A stretch of DNA of 6,129 bases. Source: Bacteroidota bacterium. Its GTDB lineage: Bacteria > Bacteroidota > Bacteroidia > Bacteroidales > Cfx3-03. The notes under the pieces are model-generated. The model ran no database searches. It was given only the letters and a program-made list of their open reading frames with translations, and had not been told where the DNA came from. Shown in pieces: positions 1 through 6,066 of the stretch; positions within the stretch are counted from its first letter, which is position 1, and each line of letters opens with the position of its first letter. The stretch is from assembly GCA_030706265.1 (NCBI GenBank), contig JAUZOX010000177.1:1-6129 (forward strand). The letters run 5' to 3'. Both the position numbers and the translations under genes were made by a program.

Positions 1-157
1 CTTATTAATTCAGTATAATCAATAAATTGAATATCCGGGTGGTGGCTGAATTTCAAGTGAGGGGTTTATTTTTTTACAAATTAAAATCAATGAGAAGCTG
101 TTTCAATCGAATTTATGCTTAATTTTGCAAAATGAATGAAATGAAAGATCAATCATA
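1..157. other. Gene-free region upstream of the rpsO promoter
   Basis: AT-rich sequence with early stop codons in all three forward frames, so no gene tail can be recognised from the left edge. A G-rich patch at about 36-65 is followed by a T-run at 66-75, but I cannot fold it into a convincing terminator. Arms AATTCAG (7-13) and CTGAATT (46-52) form a widely spaced 7-bp inverted repeat of doubtful meaning. A possible second rpsO promoter element at 120-127 is listed separately. Confidence 0.6.
120..127 (+). promoter_or_regulatory. Possible second rpsO promoter (-7 element only)
   Basis: TAATTTTG matches the Bacteroidota -7 consensus TAnnTTTG exactly. It lies in the same 10-base word, TAATTTTGCA, that forms the better-supported rpsO promoter 61 bp downstream. 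At the expected -33 position there is only a weak GCTG (97-100), 19 bases upstream. If active, it would give an rpsO transcript with a leader of roughly 90 nt. The -7 match is seen; activity is a guess, because the missing -33 element lowers confidence. Confidence 0.35.
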
Positions 158-188
158 TTTGGTATTTCAAAATTAAGTTGTAATTTTG
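158..188 (+). promoter_or_regulatory. rpsO promoter, Bacteroidota -33/-7 type
   Basis: TTTG at 158-161 and TAATTTTG at 181-188 are separated by 19 bases. This is an exact match to the TTTG / N19-21 / TAnnTTTG promoter known for the primary sigma factor of Bacteroides and relatives. The start of transcription would fall near 193-197, leaving a leader of only about 26-30 nt before the rpsO ATG at 223. The match and spacing are seen directly; the function is inferred from the known consensus. Confidence 0.85.
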
Positions 189-222
189 CAGCCCTAAAAT
201 CACGATAATAAAAGAATTGACA

Positions 223-492
223 ATGTACCTGACAACAGAAACTAAAAAAGACATCTTCCAGCAGTTTGGTAAGTCGGATATCGACACAGGTTCTGCCGAA
301 GGGCAGATTGCTTTGTTTACCTTTAGAATTAAACACTTAACCGAGCATCTGAAGATAAACAAGAAAGATCGCGTCACACAGCGTTCGCTTGTACGTCTGG
401 TAGGTAAACGTCGCAGATTATTGGATTATCTGCATCATAAAGAAATTGAGCGCTACAGAGAAGTGATTAAACAATTGGGTCTCAGAAAGTAG
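223..492 (+). CDS. rpsO: 30S ribosomal protein S15
   Basis: An 89-residue S15, the usual length for the family. S15 is an early-binding protein of the 30S subunit that docks at the helix 20/21/22 junction of 16S rRNA and organises the platform. The family signature is clear: DTGSAEGQIA (residues 21-30), LTEH (39-42), KKD (47-49), the basic stretch GKRRRLLDYL (61-70) and the C-terminal GLRK. RNA-contact positions known from other S15 proteins are present (T22, G23, Q28, H42, D49), with T52 where E. coli has Ser. The start is ATG 223, giving MYLTTE; a TTG two codons upstream (217) is in frame but would add residues that relatives lack. There is no Shine-Dalgarno sequence; an A-rich leader precedes the ATG. 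The gene has its own promoter and terminator, so it looks monocistronic. Confidence 0.97.
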   Translation: MYLTTETKKDIFQQFGKSDIDTGSAEGQIALFTFRIKHLTEHLKINKKDRVTQRSLVRLVGKRRRLLDYLHHKEIERYREVIKQLGLRK

Positions 493-511
493 TACTTAAA
501 AAGAAATATAG

Positions 512-549
512 TACAAAAAAAGGCAATTCTATGATTGCCTTTTTTTGTA
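512..549 (+). terminator. Strong rpsO terminator, symmetrical and possibly bidirectional
   Basis: Positions 512-527 pair perfectly with 534-549: a 16-bp stem around a 6-nt loop (TCTATG). The GC-containing core is GGCAAT/ATTGCC, flanked by seven A on the left (515-521) and seven T on the right (540-546). The stem begins 19 bases after the rpsO stop. The A-run on the left means the complementary strand would also read as a hairpin with a U-tract, so it could stop transcription both ways, although no gene converges here. It should separate rpsO from pnp. Confidence 0.93.
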
Positions 550-597
550 TTAATGGGAATTATAATTTCTCAAAGTATAAATTCTTGATTATCAGTT

Positions 598-631
598 GTT
601 GAAAATTTTTCTTATTTCATTTTTACATTTG
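598..631 (+). promoter_or_regulatory. pnp promoter, Bacteroidota -33/-7 type
   Basis: TACATTTG at 624-631 is an exact TAnnTTTG -7 element. GTTG at 598-601 is the best -33 candidate, 22 bases upstream, one more than the usual 19-21. Transcription would start near 636-640, giving a leader of about 45 nt that is AT-rich and holds the 12-bp palindrome TTTTTATAAAAA (659-670). Its position just after the rpsO terminator supports independent transcription of pnp. Confidence 0.75.
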
Positions 632-683
632 TTATAATAAATCATAAAACTTCTGGTATTTTTATAAAAAATCAACAATAATC

Positions 684-2810
684 ATGATAGGTATTACAAA
701 AACATTTGACCTGGGAGATGGCAGAGTTATTACTATAGAAACCGGAAAGCTTGCTAAACAAGCTGATGGATCTGCTGTTGTTAAGATGGGAGATACCATG
801 CTGCTGGCTACTGTAGTTGCCAATAAACAAGCCGGCGAAAATGTCGACTTTCTTCCTCTTACGGTAGAGTACCGTGAAAAATATGCTGCCGCCGGAAAAT
901 TTCCAGGTGGATTCTTTAAACGTGAAGCCAGACCATCCGATCATGAAGTTCTGATTGCACGTTTAATTGACCGTGCTTTGCGACCTTTATTTCCTTCAGA
1001 CTTTCATGCCGAAATTCAGGTTATCATTACATTAATTTCAGCAGATAACGAAATCATGCCGGATGCACTGGCATGCCTGGCAGCATCCGCCGCTATTTCC
1101 GTTTCTGATATTCCTTTCAACGGACCTATTTCTGAGGTTCGGGTTGGTCGCGTTGACGGAAAATATATCGTTAATCCTGTTAAATCGGATATAGACAATG
1201 CCGATATCGACATCATGATTGGTGCGTCGATGGATAACATCATGATGGTCGAAGGCGAAATGAAGGAAGTTTCGGAAGCCGAAATAATCGAAGCCCTGAA
1301 AGTTGCTCATCAAGCTATTCGTATTCAATGCCAGGCACAGGTTGAACTGGCCGGTATGATTGAAAAAGCCAAAGTTAAGCGTACCTATTGTCACGAAACC
1401 AATGATGAAGAGCTTCGTAAAGCAGTTAACGAATTCTGCGCGGATAAAATTTGGGCTGTCGCAGCTCGTCCGACATCCAAACAAGAACGTGCCGATGCTT
1501 TTGAAGCTATAAAAAATGAATTTAAAGAAACCATACCCGAGGAAGAACGCGCCGGGAAGGAAATTCTGATAAGCCGTTATTTTCACGATGTCGAATGGAA
1601 CGTGGTTCGTCAGGTTGTTTTAACCAACCGTACTCGTTTGGATGGGCGCCAACTTGATGAAATCCGGCCAATATGGTGCGAGATCGATTATCTGCCACAG
1701 GCACACGGATCGGCTATCTTTACACGCGGTGAAACACAATCGCTTGCCACCGTGACACTCGGAACCAAGCTCGACGAGCAGACCATCGATACGCCTATGT
1801 TTGAAGGCAAGGTAAACTTTATTCTCCATTATAATTTTCCTCCGTTTGCAACCGGAGAAGTAAAAAGGGTGGGGGGCATCAGCCGCCGGGAAATCGGTCA
1901 TGGTAATCTCGCAATGAGGGCGCTCAAACCGATGATACCGGGTTCAGACATCAATCCTTATACCATCCGCATCGTTTCTGATATTCTTGAATCAAATGGT
2001 TCATCTTCGATGGCAACAGTTTGTGCAGGTACACTTGCGCTGATGGATGCCGGTGTGAAGATGATAAAACCCGTTTCGGGCATAGCCATGGGGATGATCT
2101 CAGACAGTGAAACCGGTAAATATGCTATTTTGTCCGATATCCTTGGTGATGAAGACCACCTTGGCGATATGGACTTTAAGGTATGTGGAACCCGTGATGG
2201 TATCACCGCCTGCCAGATGGATATCAAGGTTGACGGACTTTCGTTTGAAGTGCTCTCTGAGGCGCTTGAACAAGCTCGTCGCGGCCGTCTGCACATTTTG
2301 GGTAAACTGGTTGAAACCATCAGCGAACCGCGTGCAGATTACAAGCCTCACGTACCCAGAATTGTCAAGGTTATAATCCCACGTGAATTTATCGGTGCCG
2401 TAATAGGACCCGGCGGAAAAGTTATCCAGGAGATGCAACGCGAAACCAATTCAACGATTGTCATTGAAGAGGTTGGCGATTTTGGCATCATCGATATTGT
2501 CTCAAATAATAAAGAATCGGTCGAAGACGTAAAGGAACGTATCAAAAAGATCGTTGCCATACCCGAAATAGGGGAGGTATATCATGGAACGGTCAAGAAC
2601 ATTACTACTTTTGGCGCCTTTGTTGAAATTCTGCCCGGTAAAGATGGATTGCTTCATATTTCTGAAATTGACTGGACACGGGTTAAAGATGTAGAAAGTG
2701 TTTTGAAGGTGGGTGATAAGATTGATGTTAAGCTGATCGAAATCGACAGCAAAACAGGAAAGCTTAAACTGTCGCGAAAAGCTTTATTACCTAAACCGGC
2801 AACCAACTAG
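684..2810 (+). CDS. pnp: Polyribonucleotide nucleotidyltransferase (PNPase)
   Basis: A full-length 708-residue PNPase, the cytoplasmic 3'-5' exonuclease that degrades RNA with phosphate, releasing nucleoside diphosphates, and can also add tails in reverse. Order of domains: first RNase PH domain (about 10-140, with FFKREARP at 77-84), helical linker domain (about 145-310), second RNase PH domain (about 320-545), KH domain (about 555-620, GxxG loop GPGG at 575-578) and S1 domain (about 629-698). The active site is intact: TRGET (347-351), GHG (405-407), the phosphate-binding SSS (440-442), and D491, D497 and K499, which align with the E. coli metal-binding D486, D492 and K494. The start ATG 684 gives MIGITKTFDLGDGR, typical of the family; no Shine-Dalgarno sequence is seen. 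It has its own promoter, and with no terminator after its stop it probably reads on into rpoD. I see no long leader hairpin of the sort used for RNase III-dependent autocontrol of E. coli pnp. Confidence 0.98.
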   Translation: MIGITKTFDLGDGRVITIETGKLAKQADGSAVVKMGDTMLLATVVANKQAGENVDFLPLTVEYREKYAAAGKFPGGFFKREARPSDHEVLIARLIDRALRPLFPSDFHAEIQVIITLISADNEIMPDALACLAASAAISVSDIPFNGPISEVRVGRVDGKYIVNPVKSDIDNADIDIMIGASMDNIMMVEGEMKEVSEAEIIEALKVAHQAIRIQCQAQVELAGMIEKAKVKRTYCHETNDEELRKAVNEFCADKIWAVAARPTSKQERADAFEAIKNEFKETIPEEERAGKEILISRYFHDVEWNVVRQVVLTNRTRLDGRQLDEIRPIWCEIDYLPQAHGSAIFTRGETQSLATVTLGTKLDEQTIDTPMFEGKVNFILHYNFPPFATGEVKRVGGISRREIGHGNLAMRALKPMIPGSDINPYTIRIVSDILESNGSSSMATVCAGTLALMDAGVKMIKPVSGIAMGMISDSETGKYAILSDILGDEDHLGDMDFKVCGTRDGITACQMDIKVDGLSFEVLSEALEQARRGRLHILGKLVETISEPRADYKPHVPRIVKVIIPREFIGAVIGPGGKVIQEMQRETNSTIVIEEVGDFGIIDIVSNNKESVEDVKERIKKIVAIPEIGEVYHGTVKNITTFGAFVEILPGKDGLLHISEIDWTRVKDVESVLKVGDKIDVKLIEIDSKTGKLKLSRKALLPKPATN

Positions 2811-2876
2811 TCATAGAATCAAATTCTCAAAGTTTATATCGTAACCAAAAATTCGACTCTACTTTAGCAGAAATTC

Positions 2877-3740
2877 ATGAGGCAACTAAAGATCTCGAAG
2901 CAAGTTACAAACCGTGAGACTGCTTCGCTTGATAAATACTTACAGGAAATAGGAAAAGTCGACCTGATTACCGCGGATGAAGAAGTGGCTCTGGCGCAAC
3001 GAATCAGGCAGGGAGACAGGGCAGCTTTAGAGAAACTAACAAAAGCTAATCTGCGGTTTGTGGTTTCGGTATCAAAGCAATACCAAAACCAGGGCTTGAG
3101 CTTACCGGACCTGATCAATGAAGGAAACCTGGGACTCATAAAGGCGGCAAACCGATTTGACGAAACACGGGGATTTAAATTCATCTCCTATGCCGTTTGG
3201 TGGATCAGGCAGTCGATATTACAAGCACTCGCAGAACAGTCCAGAATCGTGCGATTGCCTTTGAATAAAATTGGTGCCATTAATAAGATCAACAAGGCCT
3301 ATGCCCGTCTGGAACAGGAATATGAACGCGAACCGAATTACGAGGAAATTGCAACCCTGCTTGAAATTTCGGAAAACGAAGTAAAAGATTCGATTCGTAA
3401 TGCGGGAAGGCATGTTTCGATGGATGCCCCGTTAACGCAGGACGAAGACAACAACATGTATGATGTTCTTCGGTCTGATGATATCCCGACTCCGGAAAGT
3501 GGCTTGATTTATGAGTCATTGCGTAAAGAGGTGGAACGGGCTATTTCAACTTTGACGCCAAGGGAATCGGATGTGATTCGTTTTTACTTTGGACTGAATG
3601 GCAGTTACCCGATGACACTGGAAGAAATTGGGGAAAAATTTGATCTGACGCGCGAAAGGGTGCGACAGATCAAGGAAAAAGCGATCAGACGATTAAAACA
3701 TACTTCGCGAAGCAATATCTTACAATCTTATTTAGGATAA
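2877..3740 (+). CDS. rpoD: Primary (housekeeping) RNA polymerase sigma factor
   Basis: A 287-residue group 1-like sigma70 protein that directs RNA polymerase to most promoters. It starts almost at region 1.2 (about 16-49) and has no region 1.1, as is normal for the Bacteroidota primary sigma. Region 2 covers about 50-120, with the core-binding DLINEGNLGLIKA (78-90) and the DNA-melting YAVWWIRQ (105-112; W108 and W109 are the tryptophan pair). Region 3 follows (about 120-190), then the 3.2 finger around DDIPTPE (201-207) and region 4 (about 215-280), whose helix-turn-helix ends in LTRERVRQIKEKAIRRL (257-273). L115 stands where E. coli has T440, which helps read the -10 element. ATG 2877 gives MRQLKISKQVTNRE, the usual start in this group. 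The gene lies 66 bp after pnp with no terminator or good promoter between, so co-transcription is likely. SigA is an alternative name. Confidence 0.95.
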   Translation: MRQLKISKQVTNRETASLDKYLQEIGKVDLITADEEVALAQRIRQGDRAALEKLTKANLRFVVSVSKQYQNQGLSLPDLINEGNLGLIKAANRFDETRGFKFISYAVWWIRQSILQALAEQSRIVRLPLNKIGAINKINKAYARLEQEYEREPNYEEIATLLEISENEVKDSIRNAGRHVSMDAPLTQDEDNNMYDVLRSDDIPTPESGLIYESLRKEVERAISTLTPRESDVIRFYFGLNGSYPMTLEEIGEKFDLTRERVRQIKEKAIRRLKHTSRSNILQSYLG

Positions 3741-3742
3741 TC

Positions 3743-3777
3743 AAAAGGGTCCCGACACACGCCGGGACCTTTTTTTT
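3743..3777 (+). terminator. rpoD terminator
   Basis: GGTCCCG (3748-3754) pairs with CGGGACC (3763-3769) around the 8-nt loop ACACACGC. The stem is extended by a G-T pair (3747/3770) and four A-T pairs from 3743-3746 to 3771-3774. A run of eight T (3770-3777) follows the GC core. It begins two bases after the rpoD stop and is a textbook intrinsic terminator, probably ending the pnp-rpoD transcript. Confidence 0.95.
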
Positions 3778-3778
3778 G

Positions 3779-3786
3779 TATTTTTG
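3779..3786 (+). promoter_or_regulatory. Possible rpe promoter (-7 element only)
   Basis: TATTTTTG matches TAnnTTTG exactly and begins two bases after the T-run of the rpoD terminator. No TTG or TTTG lies 19-21 bases upstream, because that space is the terminator loop and stem. If used, the rpe leader would be about 100 nt. T-rich sequence makes a chance match fairly likely, but no better promoter for rpe is visible in 3741-3895. Confidence 0.4.
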
Positions 3787-3839
3787 TCCGGTAAAAATTT
3801 TTGTTTCATGAAGCGAGCATGTTTGAAAATACATATTGC

Positions 3840-3890
3840 AATGCAAATCATCCATGTGAGTTTCATTCGACCGATATAATGCAAATTATC
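3840..3890. repeat. Short direct repeat upstream of rpe
   Basis: AATGCAAATCATC (3840-3852) and AATGCAAATTATC (3878-3890) agree at 12 of 13 bases, with start points 38 bp apart. The second copy ends five bases before the rpe start codon. The first copy overlaps an inverted repeat, TTGCA-A-TGCAA (3836-3846). This could be a pair of binding sites for a regulator, or chance in AT-rich DNA; I know of no regulator to match it. Confidence 0.35.
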
Positions 3891-3895
3891 AACGT

Positions 3896-4546
3896 ATGAA
3901 GCATATGATATCTCCTTCATTGCTTGCCTCAAATTTCATGAGATTGCAGGATGAAGTTGAAATGATTAATAACAGTGAGGCCGATTGGTTTCATGTAGAT
4001 GTAATGGACGGAAGGTTTGTTCCCAATATCACTTTTGGCCCCCCCGTTGTCAGTTCTCTTAAGAAATTCGCACAGAAACCATTGGATGTTCATTTAATGA
4101 TTGTTGAACCCGAAAAGTATTTTGAGGATTTTAAAAATGCCGGTGCCGATATTCTGACCATTCATTATGAGGCCTGTAACCACCTGAATAGAAATATCCA
4201 GGTGATACATAAACTCGGCATGAAAGCCGGTATTGCATTAAATCCGCATACCCCCGTGAGCCTGCTCGAAGAAATGATAACGGAAACGGATATGATCCTG
4301 ATCATGAGTGTGAACCCTGGTTTCGGCGGTCAGTCTTTTATTCCCGGCTCCTTATCTAAGATTGAACGATTGCGGAACATGATCGAAAAAGCGGGAACCG
4401 AAACCTTGATCGAGGTAGATGGTGGCGTCGACATTACAAATGCCCGGGCACTGTTTGATGCCGGCGTCAATGTCCTGGTTGCCGGAAGTGCCGTGTTTAA
4501 AGCGCCAAATCCGACGCAAATGATATCATCACTGAGAAATGCATAA
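3896..4546 (+). CDS. rpe: Ribulose-phosphate 3-epimerase
   Basis: A full-length 216-residue TIM-barrel enzyme that interconverts D-ribulose 5-phosphate and D-xylulose 5-phosphate in the pentose phosphate pathway, in the cytoplasm. The signature parts occur in order: SPSLLASNF (6-14), FHVDVMDGRFVPN (32-44), DVHLMI (64-69), MSVNPGFGGQ (137-146), EVDGGV (173-178) and VAGSAVF (195-201). The expected metal ligands are H33, D35, H66 and D175, with D35 and D175 as the acid/base pair. The phosphate loops are GFGG (142-145), GG (176-177) and GS (197-198). The start ATG 3896 (MKHMISPSLL) fits the N-terminus of relatives; M4 at 3905 is a less likely alternative. There is no Shine-Dalgarno sequence. The promoter is uncertain; a bare -7 match lies at 3779-3786. 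It is followed after 59 bp by pepD. Confidence 0.97.
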   Translation: MKHMISPSLLASNFMRLQDEVEMINNSEADWFHVDVMDGRFVPNITFGPPVVSSLKKFAQKPLDVHLMIVEPEKYFEDFKNAGADILTIHYEACNHLNRNIQVIHKLGMKAGIALNPHTPVSLLEEMITETDMILIMSVNPGFGGQSFIPGSLSKIERLRNMIEKAGTETLIEVDGGVDITNARALFDAGVNVLVAGSAVFKAPNPTQMISSLRNA

Positions 4547-4562
4547 TTGTTAATTCGATTTT

Positions 4563-4582
4563 TCTTTCCTTAGCAGGGAAGA
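4563..4582 (+). other. Small hairpin between rpe and pepD
   Basis: TCTTTCC (4563-4569) can pair with GGGAAGA (4576-4582), with one G-T pair, around a 6-nt loop. No T-run follows, so it is not a standard intrinsic terminator. It might stabilise or attenuate the transcript, or be chance. No clear promoter for pepD is seen in 4547-4605. Confidence 0.3.
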
Positions 4583-4605
4583 TTGGTATTTTAATCAATG
4601 CTGAA

Positions 4606-6066
4606 ATGAATGGAGAATTAGAAAAATTAAATCCGGAAAGGCTTTACCACTTTTTTGCCCAGATTTGTAAAGTTCCTCGTCCGTCGAAAAAGGAAGCCGG
4701 AATGGTCGCGTATTTGTTGGATTTTGCAAGGCAACGAAGCCTCTATGCTGCGCGCGATGAAGTTGGAAACGTATTGATCAGAAAACCGGCATGCAAAGGA
4801 TACGAAAATCTTGAGACGGTCGTTTTGCAAAGCCATATGGATATGGTGTGTGAAAAAAATTCCGCCATACAACATGATTTTGACCATGATCCAATCATTC
4901 CTTATGTGGAAGGTGAATGGATAAAGGCAAAAGGAACGACACTTGGGGCTGATGATGGAATTGGAATTGCTGCCCAGTTGGCAATCCTCGATGCACATGA
5001 TGTTTCGCACGGTCCGATAGAATGTTTGTTTACAACCGATGAGGAGACTGGTTTGACAGGTGCTTTTGGTCTGAAAGCCGGTTTTCTGGAAGGAAAAATC
5101 TTGTTGAACCTTGATTCGGAAGACGAGGGGCAGATTTTTATAGGTTGCGCAGGGGGAAAAGATACCGTGGCTCATCTTTCTTACCGGCGCGAAGATACTC
5201 CAGATGGGGCCGCAGCAGTTAAATTATCGGTAGGCGGGCTTAAAGGAGGCCATTCAGGAGACGACATCAACAAAGGCCTGGGCAATGCCGTAAAAATACT
5301 CAATAGATTGCTGTGGCAAGTCGCAAGACGATTTAGCGGGCAATTATCCGATATCCATGCAGGCAATCTTCGCAATGCAATAGCCCGTGAAGGATGGGCC
5401 GTAATTACCGTTCCTGAACAAAATACTGCTGCTTTACTTGAATTTGTCGATGCTTTTCAATCGATCATGAAGGATGAGCTTCATGTGACGGATTCGGGAG
5501 TAGTGGTTACGGCGGAACGGGTTGAAGTACCAACCGGTGTCGTGGCAAACTCCGATTTCATAAAACTGTTAAATGTGTTGTATGCCTGCCCACACGGAAT
5601 GACGGCAATGTCGCAGGATATTGCAAATTTTGTTGAGACGTCGACCAACCTGGCTTCGGTAAAAATGATGCCCGATTATTTTGAAATTACGACAAGCCAG
5701 CGCAGTTCGGTGGAATCTGCAAAACAAAATATTGTGGACATGGTGGAAAGTGTCTTTTTGCTTGCAGGTGCAAGTGTGACCCATTCGAATGGATATCCCG
5801 GTTGGGCCCCCAATCCGGCTTCTCCGATCCTGAATATTGCGGTAAAGTCATACCGTGAACTGTTTGATTCGGATCCGGAAGTATTGGCTATCCACGCCGG
5901 CTTGGAATGTGGGCTGATTGGAGAGACCTATCCGGGGATGGATATGATTTCGTTTGGCCCCACCATTAAAGGTGCCCATTCTCCTGATGAAAGGTTGCAT
6001 ATTCCGTCGGTTAACAAGTTTTGGAATTTAACCCTGGAGTTGCTCAAACGAATTCCTTCGAAATAA
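4606..6066 (+). CDS. pepD: Aminoacyl-histidine dipeptidase (Xaa-His dipeptidase, M20 family)
   Basis: A 486-residue cytosolic metallopeptidase of the PepD (M20C) type, which hydrolyses dipeptides, classically Xaa-His such as carnosine; related enzymes accept other dipeptides, so the exact substrate is uncertain. The two-metal site is complete: H77 and D79 in SHMDMV (76-81), bridging D116 in GADDGIG (114-120), catalytic E146 and metal-binding E147 in TTDEETG (143-149), D170 in NLDSED (168-173) and H458 in KGAHSPDERL (455-464). The lid/dimer domain (about 205-385) carries GGHSGDDIN (214-222), and HAGLECG (430-436) is another family motif. There is no signal peptide or membrane segment. The start ATG 4606 gives MNGELEKLNPERL, which lines up with Bacteroides relatives; no Shine-Dalgarno sequence is seen. 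It lies 59 bp after rpe and may share its transcript. No clear terminator is visible in the 63 bases after its stop. Confidence 0.94.
   Translation: MNGELEKLNPERLYHFFAQICKVPRPSKKEAGMVAYLLDFARQRSLYAARDEVGNVLIRKPACKGYENLETVVLQSHMDMVCEKNSAIQHDFDHDPIIPYVEGEWIKAKGTTLGADDGIGIAAQLAILDAHDVSHGPIECLFTTDEETGLTGAFGLKAGFLEGKILLNLDSEDEGQIFIGCAGGKDTVAHLSYRREDTPDGAAAVKLSVGGLKGGHSGDDINKGLGNAVKILNRLLWQVARRFSGQLSDIHAGNLRNAIAREGWAVITVPEQNTAALLEFVDAFQSIMKDELHVTDSGVVVTAERVEVPTGVVANSDFIKLLNVLYACPHGMTAMSQDIANFVETSTNLASVKMMPDYFEITTSQRSSVESAKQNIVDMVESVFLLAGASVTHSNGYPGWAPNPASPILNIAVKSYRELFDSDPEVLAIHAGLECGLIGETYPGMDMISFGPTIKGAHSPDERLHIPSVNKFWNLTLELLKRIPSK

Noticed and set aside
7..52. Inverted repeat AATTCAG / CTGAATT as an operator or terminator
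   Set aside because: The arms are only 7 bp and are separated by 32 bases, with no T-run directly after; chance is a sufficient explanation.
217..222. TTG at 217 as an upstream start of rpsO
   Set aside because: It adds two residues not found in S15 relatives; ATG 223 gives the usual 89-residue protein starting MYL.
659..670. Palindrome TTTTTATAAAAA in the pnp leader as a regulatory hairpin or RNase III site
   Set aside because: It has no loop and only A-T pairs, so it would hardly fold as RNA; such words are common in AT-rich leaders.
1038..1586. 182-codon open frame on the minus strand inside pnp
   Set aside because: It lies wholly within a strongly conserved PNPase coding region; the product is rich in Phe, Asn and Ile with no recognisable domain. 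It is a shadow of pnp codon use.
2606..2613. Perfect -7 match TACTTTTG inside the S1 domain of pnp, as a promoter for rpoD
   Set aside because: No TTG 19-21 bases upstream, and the bases encode a conserved part of the S1 domain (Thr-Thr-Phe-Gly).
2815..2827. AGAAT-CAA-ATTCT hairpin after pnp as a terminator
   Set aside because: Five A-T-rich pairs with a 3-base loop and no T-tract; too weak to end transcription.
2860..2867. TACTTTAG just before rpoD as a -7 element
   Set aside because: One mismatch in the TTTG part, no -33 partner at the right distance, and it would leave almost no leader.
3875..3880. TATAAT upstream of rpe as a -10 box
   Set aside because: The Bacteroidota primary sigma does not use this consensus, there is no TTGACA partner, and it is too close to the start codon.
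3741..3932. 63-codon open frame on the minus strand across the rpoD-rpe gap
   Set aside because: It runs through the rpoD terminator hairpin and into rpe, and has no recognisable product or promoter.
4627..5175. 182-codon open frame on the minus strand inside pepD
   Set aside because: It overlaps the metal-site region of pepD and resembles no family I know. The equal length to the frame inside pnp is coincidence.
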